A stretch of 64,000 nucleotides of DNA from Pseudoalteromonas shioyasakiensis (GTDB taxonomy: Bacteria; Pseudomonadota; Gammaproteobacteria; Enterobacterales; Alteromonadaceae). The DNA is taken from assembly GCF_024518675.1 (NCBI RefSeq), contig NZ_JANIGL010000007.1:1-64000 (forward strand). Reading direction: 5' to 3'. The position numbers were made by a program, and so were the translations under genes. Below the pieces are notes generated by a model, which ran no database searches, was not told the origin of the DNA, and saw only the letters and a program-made list of their open reading frames with translations. This document shows, in pieces, positions 56,056 to 64,000 of the stretch. The first letter of the stretch is position 1; each line of letters begins with the position of its first letter.

Positions 56056-56246
56056 TATCATCTCCTTTTTTATCTATATTGACGGTTTTAAGGTATAATG
56101 TCTATAAAACATCCAACTATAAAGTAGTAAAGTACACTACAGAAAGTGGGCTGGTAAAACTGTGATAAAAAAGTGATAAGTTTGTGAGGCTTTCATGATG
56201 TTGCTATTTGATACTGAAGTTGAATCATCAATTACAGGAACAAATT

Positions 56247-56948
56247 ATGAAAGCTTCAACATTTACTCTTGCAGTAGTAGCTGCACTTGCTAGCCAATCT
56301 TTATCGGCTGCAGAATTAGAAATAAAACTAACCAACCTTACCCAAGGCTTACATTTCACACCTATTTTAATAGCCGCCCACAATAGTGATGAGGCGTTTT
56401 TTACAGTCGCCATGCCCGCATCAACCGCATTACAAACCATGGCTGAAGGGGGTAACCTAGAACCACTCATTGCCCAAGCAAATGCCTCAGGCAGTGATAT
56501 CGTAGCAAATCCAGCAGAGGGATTATTAGCGCCAAGTACATCAACAATGACGACATTAATGACCAGTGATAGCAATGAATACCTATCTGTGACGGCGATG
56601 CTGTTACCTACTAATGATGGTTTTGTTGGCTTAGATAGCTGGAAAATCCCAACTGAGGTAGGCATTTATTCTGTGTATTTAAACGCTTATGATGCGGGTA
56701 CTGAAGCAAATAATGAACTTGTAGTAGAAGGCTCAGGTGCGCCGGGTACACCAGGCATTCCAGCAGCGCCTGGTGGTAACGCCGGTACTGGTGGTAGTGG
56801 TTTATCAAGTACAGATAACAATACCATGGTACATATTCACCCAGGAAACCTTGGCGATGACGATTTAACTGCTGGGACGAGTGACTTAAATAACACAGTA
56901 CATAGATGGTTAAACCCAGTTGCAAAACTAACCATTACCGTTAAATAG
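56247..56948 (+). CDS. Secreted spondin-domain protein
   Basis: A 233-residue exported protein. The signal peptide (about 1-21, SLSAAE) is followed by a spondin_N-type domain through the rest: ELEIKLTNLTQGLHFTPILIAAH, MPASTALQTMAEGG, LLPTNDGFVGLDSW, NAYDAGTEANNE and the C-terminal MVHIHPGNLG and NPVAKLTITVK. A G/P/A-rich insert (about 168-190) interrupts it. Spondin_N proteins in bacteria are mostly uncharacterised. ATG at 56247 with AGGAA upstream gives the signal peptide. It is the first of a four-gene operon with a second spondin lipoprotein and a two-component system. Confidence 0.85.
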   Translation: MKASTFTLAVVAALASQSLSAAELEIKLTNLTQGLHFTPILIAAHNSDEAFFTVAMPASTALQTMAEGGNLEPLIAQANASGSDIVANPAEGLLAPSTSTMTTLMTSDSNEYLSVTAMLLPTNDGFVGLDSWKIPTEVGIYSVYLNAYDAGTEANNELVVEGSGAPGTPGIPAAPGGNAGTGGSGLSSTDNNTMVHIHPGNLGDDDLTAGTSDLNNTVHRWLNPVAKLTITVK

Positions 56949-56958
56949 GAGCCTTGCT

Positions 56959-57663
56959 ATGTTAGCCTTTAATCGACGTTTAATGATTATTGCTCTTGCT
57001 GGTACCTTAGCAGCTTGTAGTGATTCAAATGATAGTGATGATCAAGTCACTCCAACACCAGAGCCCATCAGCTATACCTTTACGGTACAGGTAAGTAATT
57101 TAACCGCTGGGCAACCATTTTCACCTATTGCTCTAATCGCACATAATGAGGGAGCACTGTGGCAAATAGGTGAACCTGCCTCAACCGCTTTAGAGCTCAT
57201 GGCTGAAGGCGGCGACAATAGCGTACTGTTACAATTTGCTGATGCTATTGCAAGCGTATCAGGCGATGCTCCAGTCGCACCTGGGGCGCAAACAACACTC
57301 ACAATCACCACTGACAGTATTGAACAATTAAAATTATCACTGAGTACCATGATGGTGAATACAAATGATGGTTTTACCGGTCTTAATGCTATGGATGTGT
57401 CTTCGTTAGCTGTTGATCAAACATTAACGCACTTCACACTCGCTTATGATGCAGGTACCGAGAGTAACTCTGAAGCCTCAGGAACTATTCCAGGCCCAGC
57501 AGATAGCGCAGAAGGGTTTAATGAAGCCAGAGATGATGTAAACGTTATTGCAATGCACCCGGGGGTTGTTAGTCAGTACGACGGACTGGCAGCTTCAATA
57601 TTAAGCAGTGAACATAAGTTTGATAACCCATTAGCAAAAATCGTCATTACGCGGACACAGTAA
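56959..57663 (+). CDS. Spondin-domain lipoprotein
   Basis: A 234-residue paralogue of the preceding protein. It is a lipoprotein with lipobox GTLAAC (Cys at about residue 20), followed by a short D/S-rich linker and a spondin_N-type domain (YTFTVQVSNLTAGQPFSPIALIAHN, EPASTALELMAEGG, VNTNDGFTGLNAMD, AYDAGTESNSE, IAMHPGVV, NPLAKIVITR). It begins 10 bp after the first spondin gene. Expected to sit in the outer membrane facing the periplasm. Confidence 0.85.
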   Translation: MLAFNRRLMIIALAGTLAACSDSNDSDDQVTPTPEPISYTFTVQVSNLTAGQPFSPIALIAHNEGALWQIGEPASTALELMAEGGDNSVLLQFADAIASVSGDAPVAPGAQTTLTITTDSIEQLKLSLSTMMVNTNDGFTGLNAMDVSSLAVDQTLTHFTLAYDAGTESNSEASGTIPGPADSAEGFNEARDDVNVIAMHPGVVSQYDGLAASILSSEHKFDNPLAKIVITRTQ

Positions 57664-57708
57664 CTTATTTCAGGGCGAATGGATGCGCCCTCTCATAGAG
57701 ATAACTGT

Positions 57709-58437
57709 ATGCAACACGAAAAAATATTAATAATCGAAGACGACAGAGCGATTAGGCAATTGATTGTTACACAGCTTGAGCCACTTAACCTTCATATTGA
57801 TCAAGCCGACAGCGCCGAAGCGGCATTGAAAAAAATTGCAAAGCACTCCTATGGCTTATTATTACTCGATATCAATTTACCACAAATGGACGGCCTCAGT
57901 TTATGTCGAAAAATTAAAGAACATTATCCAGCTATAGCTGTCATTTTACTAACGGCTTTGAGCTCTGATATGGATCGGGTTATTGGTCTTGAAATGGGTG
58001 CCGATGACTATATTTGCAAACCCTTTTTTGCTCGTGAGTTACAAGCTCGGATAAAAACTCAACTACGTCATCGCGATCAATTAATGGCAGCAGCTATAAT
58101 GGATGAGCAAACAATCAGCTGCGAAAAAAGCATTCAGCTTGGTTCATTACATATTGAGTTTGCCAGTCATCAAGCTTTTTTAGCGAAGCAGGCTATTAAC
58201 CTCACTGCGACTGAGTTTGACTTGTTAGCTTACTTTGCTCGCCACCCCAATCATGTTTTTAGCCGCCAACAACTGCTCGATAAAGTGTGGGGTTACCAGC
58301 ATAGTGGTTATGAACATACCGTAAATTCACACATAAATCGTCTGCGCGCAAAGTTAGAGCTGCACCACCAAGCTCCCTTTATAGAAACAGTGTGGGGAGT
58401 GGGCTACAAGCTCAACCCGAGTCAATTGAGCCACTAA
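57709..58437 (+). CDS. OmpR/PhoB-family response regulator
   Basis: A 242-residue response regulator with an N-terminal receiver (acid pocket EDD, phospho-acceptor D54 in LLLLDINLPQMDG, Lys in ICKPF) and a C-terminal winged helix (about 145-240; NLTATEFDLLAYFARHPNHVF, YEHTVNSHINRLRAKL, VWGVGYKL). ATG at 57709 with AGAGA upstream is chosen over an in-frame codon 30 nt earlier. The cognate kinase follows 3 bp later. It may control the spondin genes just upstream. Confidence 0.92.
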   Translation: MQHEKILIIEDDRAIRQLIVTQLEPLNLHIDQADSAEAALKKIAKHSYGLLLLDINLPQMDGLSLCRKIKEHYPAIAVILLTALSSDMDRVIGLEMGADDYICKPFFARELQARIKTQLRHRDQLMAAAIMDEQTISCEKSIQLGSLHIEFASHQAFLAKQAINLTATEFDLLAYFARHPNHVFSRQQLLDKVWGYQHSGYEHTVNSHINRLRAKLELHHQAPFIETVWGVGYKLNPSQLSH

Positions 58438-58440
58438 ATT

Positions 58441-59934
58441 ATGAAACTAAATCTTGGTTTATCTTTATATCAAAAATTAGCGTGGTCGCTAGTGGTGATT
58501 TTTTGCCTTATTTGCGCATTAGTATATAGCTGGAGTAAAAAGCTTGAGTACAGCTCACAACATCATGCCGAACAAAATTTACATATCAATTTAGCTGAGC
58601 ATTTAGTGCAAGATAACCCACTCATTAAACAGGGTATTTACGACTACAAAGCACTAGAAAACCTATTTCATACCTTGATGCTGCTTGGCCCTGCATTTGA
58701 GTTTTACTTTGTTGATCCAAAAGGAAAAATTATCTCTTACTCGGCTGAGGCCGGGAAAGTTAAACGCTCCCACATCAACTTATCGCCTTTAAAGCGTTTA
58801 ATAAATGATCCAACTTTAACCCCCGTTTACGGCGATGATCCTCGAGATAGTAATAAGCAAAAGATTTTCTCGGTTGCACCCGTTAATCATCAAAATACAC
58901 TGCAAGGCTATATGTATGTGATTATTGGTGGGGAAGCTTACGAGACAACATTAAATAAAATAAAAGCCGATGACAGTCTGTACCTCAATGCAATGTGGCT
59001 AATGGCTGCATTACTGTTTTTATTTATTGCCATGCTACTGCTTTTTAAGTTTTTTACATCGCCAATTAAGCGCTTAGCGAATGATATAAGCCGTATTGAA
59101 GCTGCTAATTATCAATTAACTGATTTTCAGCTACCTGCTTATAGCAATAAGAATAATGAAATTGATCATCTTAGCCGTGGTATTCAAGCCATGCTAAGCC
59201 GCATAGATGAACAGTTTAAAGCGCTGCAACAAAGTGATTTACGCCGCCGTGAACTATTGACTCATTTATCCCATGATTTACGTACGCCACTTGCTTCTTT
59301 ACAAGGTTTTTTAGAAGTACTCACTAGCCCAAATAGACATCTTTCGGCACAGGAACAACAACACTATTTAACGGTTTCAAGTAATAACTGCCAACAACTT
59401 AAGTTATTAATTGAGCAAATTTTTGAATTAGCAAACCTCGAAAGTGGCCAAGTAAAGATTAATACTGAAACATTCAATTTAGGTGAGCTTATTTATGATT
59501 GTGTCGCAAAGTTTAGCTTAACTGCGCAAAATAAAGGCATTAGTTTAGGCGTTGAACCGACTATCTGTGACTTTACTGTAATTGCTGATATTGCCAAATT
59601 AGAACGGGTTTTAAGTAACCTTATTGATAATGCAATTCGCCATACAGCTAAAGGAGACAGTGTAAATATACGGGTTACTCAAACACAAAACCAACAGCTA
59701 TATGTAGACGTGAGTGACACTGGTATTGGTATCAATAAAGATGAGCTCACCGCTATTTTTGAGCCTCATTATCAAGGTCGCAATTCAAATACAGCGGGCC
59801 GTCAGCAAGGTGGTTTAGGATTGGCCATTTGTAAAGGCTTACTCAAACTCATGGACAGTGAAATTAATGTTCAAAGTGAATTGGGTAAAGGCACGCAATT
59901 TAGATTTAATTTAGTGCAAAAAATAAAGGCGTGA
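58441..59934 (+). CDS. Two-component sensor histidine kinase
   Basis: A 497-residue classical kinase. Transmembrane helices at about 12-30 and 182-202 enclose a periplasmic sensor of about 150 residues. HAMP (about 204-258), HisKA (LSHDLRTPLASLQGF, H278) and HATPase_c (NLIDNAIRH, DTGIGI, GGLGLAI) follow. It partners the OmpR-type regulator encoded 3 bp upstream. With a periplasmic sensor it could read envelope signals linked to the two spondin proteins; that link is inferred from the operon only. Confidence 0.92.
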   Translation: MKLNLGLSLYQKLAWSLVVIFCLICALVYSWSKKLEYSSQHHAEQNLHINLAEHLVQDNPLIKQGIYDYKALENLFHTLMLLGPAFEFYFVDPKGKIISYSAEAGKVKRSHINLSPLKRLINDPTLTPVYGDDPRDSNKQKIFSVAPVNHQNTLQGYMYVIIGGEAYETTLNKIKADDSLYLNAMWLMAALLFLFIAMLLLFKFFTSPIKRLANDISRIEAANYQLTDFQLPAYSNKNNEIDHLSRGIQAMLSRIDEQFKALQQSDLRRRELLTHLSHDLRTPLASLQGFLEVLTSPNRHLSAQEQQHYLTVSSNNCQQLKLLIEQIFELANLESGQVKINTETFNLGELIYDCVAKFSLTAQNKGISLGVEPTICDFTVIADIAKLERVLSNLIDNAIRHTAKGDSVNIRVTQTQNQQLYVDVSDTGIGINKDELTAIFEPHYQGRNSNTAGRQQGGLGLAICKGLLKLMDSEINVQSELGKGTQFRFNLVQKIKA

Positions 59935-59954
59935 TATTAAATCACGCCTTTGCT
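59922..59954. terminator. Bidirectional terminator between the kinase and ptrB
   Basis: AAAGGCGTGAT (59925-59935) and ATCACGCCTTT (59941-59951) form an 11-bp stem overlapping the end of the kinase gene. On the minus strand it is followed by a T-rich run, so it also ends the convergent oligopeptidase transcript. Confidence 0.75.
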
Positions 59955-59969
59955 TTTAGTATTTTTAAG

Positions 59970-62153
59970 CTACTTTTCAATACCAGCTAAATCTAATAAG
60001 AAAGCATAATTAAGTGCGGTGTCTTGTAGGCTTTTAAAGCGTCCAGATGCACCTCCATGACCGGCTTCCATATCAATTTTAAACAATAATTTATTGTTAT
60101 CTGTTTTATACTCACGAAGCTTTGCAACCCATTTAGCGGGTTCAAAGTATTGTACTTGTGAATCATGTAAACCCGTTGTCACAAGCATGTTGGGATAAGC
60201 CTGTTTACGAACTTGATCATAAGGTGAGTACGACAACATGTAATCATAATACATTTTCTCGTTCGGGTTACCCCACTCTCCATATTCATTCGTTGTCAGC
60301 GGCAGACTTGCATCAAGCATTGTGGTTACTACATCGACAAACGGCACAGCTGCTACCATGCCTCTATAAAGCTCTGGCGCTTGATTTGCCACCGCGCCCA
60401 TTAATAAGCCACCAGCACTTCCACCCATAGCGAACATTTGTTTCTCATCGCCATATTGCTGTTTTATCAACCCTTTCGTGACATCAACAAAATCGTTAAA
60501 GGTGTTCTTTTTATTGAGTAGTTTACCATCTTCATACCAAGGGCGCCCCAGCATTTGTGAACCACGAATGTGAGCAATAGCAAAAACAACCCCGCGATCC
60601 AATAAACTTAAGCGAGAGCTAGAGAAACTTGGGTCCATTGTCGCGCCATATGAACCATACGCATATTGTAATAGTGGATTTGTACCGTCTTTATTAAATT
60701 TATCTTTACGATAAACCAAACTAACCGGTACTTTCACGCCATCACGAGCGGTAATAAATAATCGCTCTGAGGCATAGTTATCGGCATTAAAATCACCAAC
60801 AACGGTTTGCTGCTTAAGTAAGGTTTTTGCTGTGCTATTTAAATCAATATCGTATGAGCTACCTGGGGTCGTCATACTGGCATAATAAACACGTAAACTT
60901 GGGTTATCTAACTCATTATTACCATAGGCATGAACCATATAACTGCTGTCGTTAAAGCTCAATGCCTGTTCATCACCACTGGTTAAGTTGCGCACCGTTA
61001 AACGTGACTGCCCCATTTCCCGCTCTTTATATACTAAATGGTTTGTAAACAGTTCAATGCCTTCAAGCTTAACGTCATCACGTGCAGGGATAACAGTTTG
61101 CCAATTCGCTTTATTATGGGCTTTGTCTTTATGCACTTTCATTAACTGAAAGTTCACCGCATTTAAGTTTGTAACTATGTAATACCAATCACCGTGTTTA
61201 GCAATATCGTACTCAAGATTTTCTTCTCGTTCGATAAAGCGTTTTGGCTGCGCTGTAACGTTATTTGCATCTAACACAGACACGCCTGATGCACTTGTAC
61301 TCCCATGCCAAATATAAATTTCTTGCTTATCTTTGCTTTTACCAAGCCCAGTGTAATAACTGGTATTAGCTTCTTCGTATACTAGTACGTCTTCTGATTG
61401 TGGCGAGCCAAGCGTATGGCGATAAACTTGATAGCCTAATAATGTCTGTAAATCCTTTTTGATGTAATAAAACGTTTTATTATCATTAGCCCAAACAACA
61501 TCACCACTTGTTCCTTCTAGCTCATCTTTAAGCAACTCACCCGTGCTTAAGTCTTTAACTAAAATGGTGTAAATACGACGGCTTACCGTATCCTCACCAT
61601 AGGCCAGTAAATGACCATTAGGACTGACCGATAAACCTGTCGCTGAATAGTAATCATGGCCTTCTGCCAATTTATTTACATCTAAAATAACCGTTTGGTC
61701 AGAACCTTTTGCATCAGTGCTACGTACATAAGTTGGGTATTCATTATCACCCCGCGTTTGCGATGAATAAAAGTAGTCACCACTTTTGGTTGGCACTGAA
61801 TCATCATCTTTTTGAATTCGCCCTTTTAGCTCTTCAAATAAGGTGGATTGAAGGTTTTTTGTATGCGCGAGCTGTTGGTCTGTATAAGCATTTTCAGCGT
61901 TAAGGTGTGCAATAACTGCAGGGTCTTTGCGTTCATCATCGCGCATCCAATAATAGTTATCGATGCGAGTATCATCATGAATCGTCATTTCATGAGGTAT
62001 TTTTTTTGCAACCGGCGCTGATGCTTGAGTTTGCTCAGTCACACTTTGAGTGTTGTTCATTGTTGATTGTGTTTTTTGTTCTGGCGCTTTATTGCATGCC
62101 GATAAAATTGCGACAGATAGCGCTGCAAGCGCAAAAGAATGGAGAGTTTTCAT
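59970..62153 (-). CDS. ptrB: Oligopeptidase B-type S9A peptidase, predicted lipoprotein
   Basis: A 727-residue prolyl-oligopeptidase-family serine peptidase. The N-terminal lipobox LSAC (Cys about residue 20) and a Q/T-rich linker are followed by the beta-propeller (about 65-440) and the alpha/beta-hydrolase domain. Nucleophile Ser is in GGSAGGLLMG (S579), Asp near the TGLHDSQVQYFEP segment, and His in AGHGG. Oligopeptidase B cuts after basic residues in small peptides. Most bacterial homologues are cytosolic; the lipoprotein signal points to the periplasm here. Confidence 0.88.
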   Translation of the reverse strand: MKTLHSFALAALSVAILSACNKAPEQKTQSTMNNTQSVTEQTQASAPVAKKIPHEMTIHDDTRIDNYYWMRDDERKDPAVIAHLNAENAYTDQQLAHTKNLQSTLFEELKGRIQKDDDSVPTKSGDYFYSSQTRGDNEYPTYVRSTDAKGSDQTVILDVNKLAEGHDYYSATGLSVSPNGHLLAYGEDTVSRRIYTILVKDLSTGELLKDELEGTSGDVVWANDNKTFYYIKKDLQTLLGYQVYRHTLGSPQSEDVLVYEEANTSYYTGLGKSKDKQEIYIWHGSTSASGVSVLDANNVTAQPKRFIEREENLEYDIAKHGDWYYIVTNLNAVNFQLMKVHKDKAHNKANWQTVIPARDDVKLEGIELFTNHLVYKEREMGQSRLTVRNLTSGDEQALSFNDSSYMVHAYGNNELDNPSLRVYYASMTTPGSSYDIDLNSTAKTLLKQQTVVGDFNADNYASERLFITARDGVKVPVSLVYRKDKFNKDGTNPLLQYAYGSYGATMDPSFSSSRLSLLDRGVVFAIAHIRGSQMLGRPWYEDGKLLNKKNTFNDFVDVTKGLIKQQYGDEKQMFAMGGSAGGLLMGAVANQAPELYRGMVAAVPFVDVVTTMLDASLPLTTNEYGEWGNPNEKMYYDYMLSYSPYDQVRKQAYPNMLVTTGLHDSQVQYFEPAKWVAKLREYKTDNNKLLFKIDMEAGHGGASGRFKSLQDTALNYAFLLDLAGIEK

Positions 62154-62237
62154 AGTATTCCCTAAAGTTATTATTTTTTTCCATGGTCAATAATATCTAT
62201 GTACCGATAAGTTACTATAGGCATTTGTAAAGCAATG

Positions 62238-62262
62238 TAAAAAGGGAGCCGAAGCTCCCTTT
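62238..62262 (-). terminator. UUCG-loop terminator of the cadherin-repeat gene
   Basis: On the minus strand AAAGGGAGC, TTCG and GCTCCCTTT form a stem capped by a stable UUCG tetraloop, followed by T5, 31 bp after the large secreted protein's stop codon. Confidence 0.88.
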
Positions 62263-62292
62263 ATAAAATATTACGATTTACTAGTTTTACTG

Positions 62293-64000
62293 TTATTTTT
62301 GTTTACGACGACGCATAAACGCAAATGGTGCAACTAGTAATGATAACCAAGCTAGTGAACCTGAATCACTTTTTTTAGTTTCTGGTGTAGTTACAACATC
62401 TTCACTAGGATCTTGCGTGACTGAAATGACTACATCGACGGCATCAGAACTATTATCTGCCGAGTCAATTGCAGTAACTTGAACCGTGATTTCTTCACTT
62501 GTTTCAAAATCAATATTACCTGCAACTTTCAATTCACCTGCATCTGAAATACTAATTAACTCACTACCTGATACGGTATAACTTGTGATTGGTGTCGCAT
62601 CCATATCAGGATCTGTGGCTGTCACTGAGCCAATAACAGTATCTACAGTTGTATTCTCCTGTACAGTAAAGCTTTGTTCAGCATCAATGACTGGCGTAAC
62701 TTCTGCTCCTTCATCCGCTATATTATTTACCATTACAGTTATCATTACTGACTCTGAAATATTACCTGCAGTATCCGCAGCAACAACTTCCAGCTTAACC
62801 TCTGTCAAGCCTGCTTCATAGTTAAGCACATCTTGATTCATCACAATTACTTCGCCCGTAGATGTGATATCTACAGCTGTAGAAGTAGAGTTTAGAACAA
62901 TAAACTCAGAAACTGGGTTAGCTAAATCTGCGCCATAAGTTGCTTCTAGAGTACCAATAATAGTCCCATTTTCTGTGTTTTCATCTACGGAAAACTCAGC
63001 ATCACTAAGTACAGGCGCGGTATTACCGTCACTTACAGGAGTTGCTAGATACACCTGAGAACCTGAGTCAGATAAAATCATGAAATCCGCCCCAGCATTA
63101 AGTAACGTCGCCGATACTCCCGGCTCCAAGCTCTCTAACGCCCCCATGTCATCAATCATCGCAGCATAGCTATCTTCTGATGCATCTCTAAATGTGTAGG
63201 TTCCCATAGCCACATCGCCAGTTCCTGTTGCAACCGGTGTCCAAGTTGCTTCTTCAGTACGGAATCTAACTGTCGCAGTAATACCAGCTTCCATATCTTC
63301 AGCGGTTAAACCAAAGGCACCGATACAGCTACGCAAAGTAAAGTGATTATTACCAATCGTTTGGTAAATACCGTCAGAATTTCCAGAGCCGGAGCCATAG
63401 CTATGAGTGAAGGTGATTGCTGTGCCTGGCTCTATATCTTCATAGAACCACTCAAGCATGCCATTTTGTGCTGTTACATCATATGCACCATCTTGGTCCA
63501 AATCAAAGTCAGCCATGAAACCACCCACATAACTATGCGTAATCCCCTCATTGAATACCATAGTCGTCAGTGTTAAATAGCCTTGTTCACAAACCTCACT
63601 AGGAACAGCAAAAGTCTCAACCGATGCACCGACAATATCAAAACGATGCTCTTCATCTACTTCATCAAGTGCCACAATAGGTGCAAATACAGGAGCTAAA
63701 GGTGCAGCACCTATGTTTGTAAGCTGATGAGCAGGACCATCTTCGGTCATGATTGGCATGATACTTACCTCAGCGTTTGCTTTAGGTAATACATGATAGA
63801 CAAGATGCAATGCAGGCTCATTTCCCTCTGAAAAAATTAAAGCACCATCTAGCTCTAGGTTAGTCAAATCATGCGTAGCATCTAGAGAACCAACGTTATC
63901 TGCCGTTAATGTCCATTCAGGTAATGTAGCTGGGTCAATCGTTGCAATGACATCAAACGACATCGTTTGACCTGCAGGGACCGTGACTGTTTCAGGGTAA
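62293..64000 (-). CDS. C-terminal part of a large secreted protein with cadherin-like repeats and GlyGly-CTERM-like tail (partial)
   Basis: The frame runs uninterrupted to the right edge (through residues YPETVTVPAGQTMSFD), so the true start lies outside the window and the internal ATG at 63963 is not the start. The VTVPAGQT strand resembles the Fn3-like domain after the catalytic part of subtilases, which suggests, but does not prove, an S8 protease. Two cadherin-like repeats follow (VDENTENGTIIGTL; VQENTTVDTVIGSV). The C-terminus has SGSLAWLSLLVAP plus a basic RRRKQK end, like GlyGly-CTERM tails processed by rhombosortase. No neighbour is visible upstream. Confidence 0.8.
   Translation of the reverse strand, partial: YPETVTVPAGQTMSFDVIATIDPATLPEWTLTADNVGSLDATHDLTNLELDGALIFSEGNEPALHLVYHVLPKANAEVSIMPIMTEDGPAHQLTNIGAAPLAPVFAPIVALDEVDEEHRFDIVGASVETFAVPSEVCEQGYLTLTTMVFNEGITHSYVGGFMADFDLDQDGAYDVTAQNGMLEWFYEDIEPGTAITFTHSYGSGSGNSDGIYQTIGNNHFTLRSCIGAFGLTAEDMEAGITATVRFRTEEATWTPVATGTGDVAMGTYTFRDASEDSYAAMIDDMGALESLEPGVSATLLNAGADFMILSDSGSQVYLATPVSDGNTAPVLSDAEFSVDENTENGTIIGTLEATYGADLANPVSEFIVLNSTSTAVDITSTGEVIVMNQDVLNYEAGLTEVKLEVVAADTAGNISESVMITVMVNNIADEGAEVTPVIDAEQSFTVQENTTVDTVIGSVTATDPDMDATPITSYTVSGSELISISDAGELKVAGNIDFETSEEITVQVTAIDSADNSSDAVDVVISVTQDPSEDVVTTPETKKSDSGSLAWLSLLVAPFAFMRRRKQK

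Noticed and set aside
56228..56665. 145-codon minus-strand frame antisense to the first spondin gene
   Set aside because: The plus strand encodes a signal peptide and repeated spondin motifs shared with the next gene; the antisense frame has none.
62293..63963. ATG at 63963 as the start of the cadherin-repeat gene
   Set aside because: The frame upstream stays open to the window edge with sensible protein sequence and no RBS or signal peptide at 63963.

Overview
The window looks like a chromosomal segment of a marine gammaproteobacterium, most likely Pseudoalteromonas or a close relative in the Alteromonadales. This rests on about 40% GC, gene order shared with E. coli around rhlB/trxA/rho, hemCDXY/cyaY/dapF/xerC and ubiD-fre, many large hybrid sensor kinases, a folM-folE-folX set, and a secreted protein with a GlyGly-CTERM-like tail. 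The genus is an inference; no search was run.

Left edge to 5.3 kb: the 5' end of a 16S rRNA gene on the minus strand, with its leader, a boxA-like element and two tandem promoters. Then come gppA and rhlB (minus), divergent from trxA and rho (plus), the same arrangement as in E. coli. From 5.3 to 16.1 kb: a periplasmic-TPR hybrid kinase, a J-domain protein, dbpA, a TonB-dependent siderophore-type receptor, a secreted M28 peptidase, a zinc-ribbon/Sel1 membrane protein and a frameshifted DUF808 gene. From 16.2 to 23.7 kb: an MliC-like lipoprotein, a chemoreceptor, ubiD-fre, a small ABM-like protein with a WYL-type regulator, a CBS protein and adenosine deaminase.

From 23.7 to 32.3 kb everything is on the minus strand: cyaY, an esterase, a DUF2914 protein, hemC, a hemD-hemX fusion, hemY, and a MASE1/CHASE hybrid kinase directly after hemY. 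From 32.4 to 41.7 kb, mostly plus: lptM, lysA, dapF, DUF484, xerC, a YigB-type HAD phosphatase, a TPR/retropepsin protein and a HopJ-like protein. A GNAT enzyme and a small DUF6482-like protein lie on the minus strand, followed by a pseudouridine synthase and a BlaI/M56-TonB pair with twin operators.

From 42 to 55.7 kb: an EamA transporter, a GNAT-nitrilase/Gdx operon, a penicillin-acylase-family enzyme, a large CHASE/PAS/GAF hybrid kinase, yceH, nadE, a TauE/SafE permease, the folM-folE-folX tetrahydromonapterin operon and a YqaA protein. From 55.7 kb to the right edge: a DUF4870 protein, then a four-gene operon joining two spondin-domain envelope proteins to an OmpR-type two-component system. 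A lipoprotein oligopeptidase B and the C-terminal part of a large cadherin-repeat secreted protein, cut off by the window end, follow.

I see no prophage, insertion sequence, CRISPR array or tRNA. The most interesting items are the spondin/two-component operon, the GNAT-nitrilase/Gdx operon with a perfect palindrome upstream, the BlaI-type pair with twin TACA-N2-TGTA operators and no beta-lactamase, the DUF808 frameshift, and an unusual direct-repeat/hairpin block after fre.
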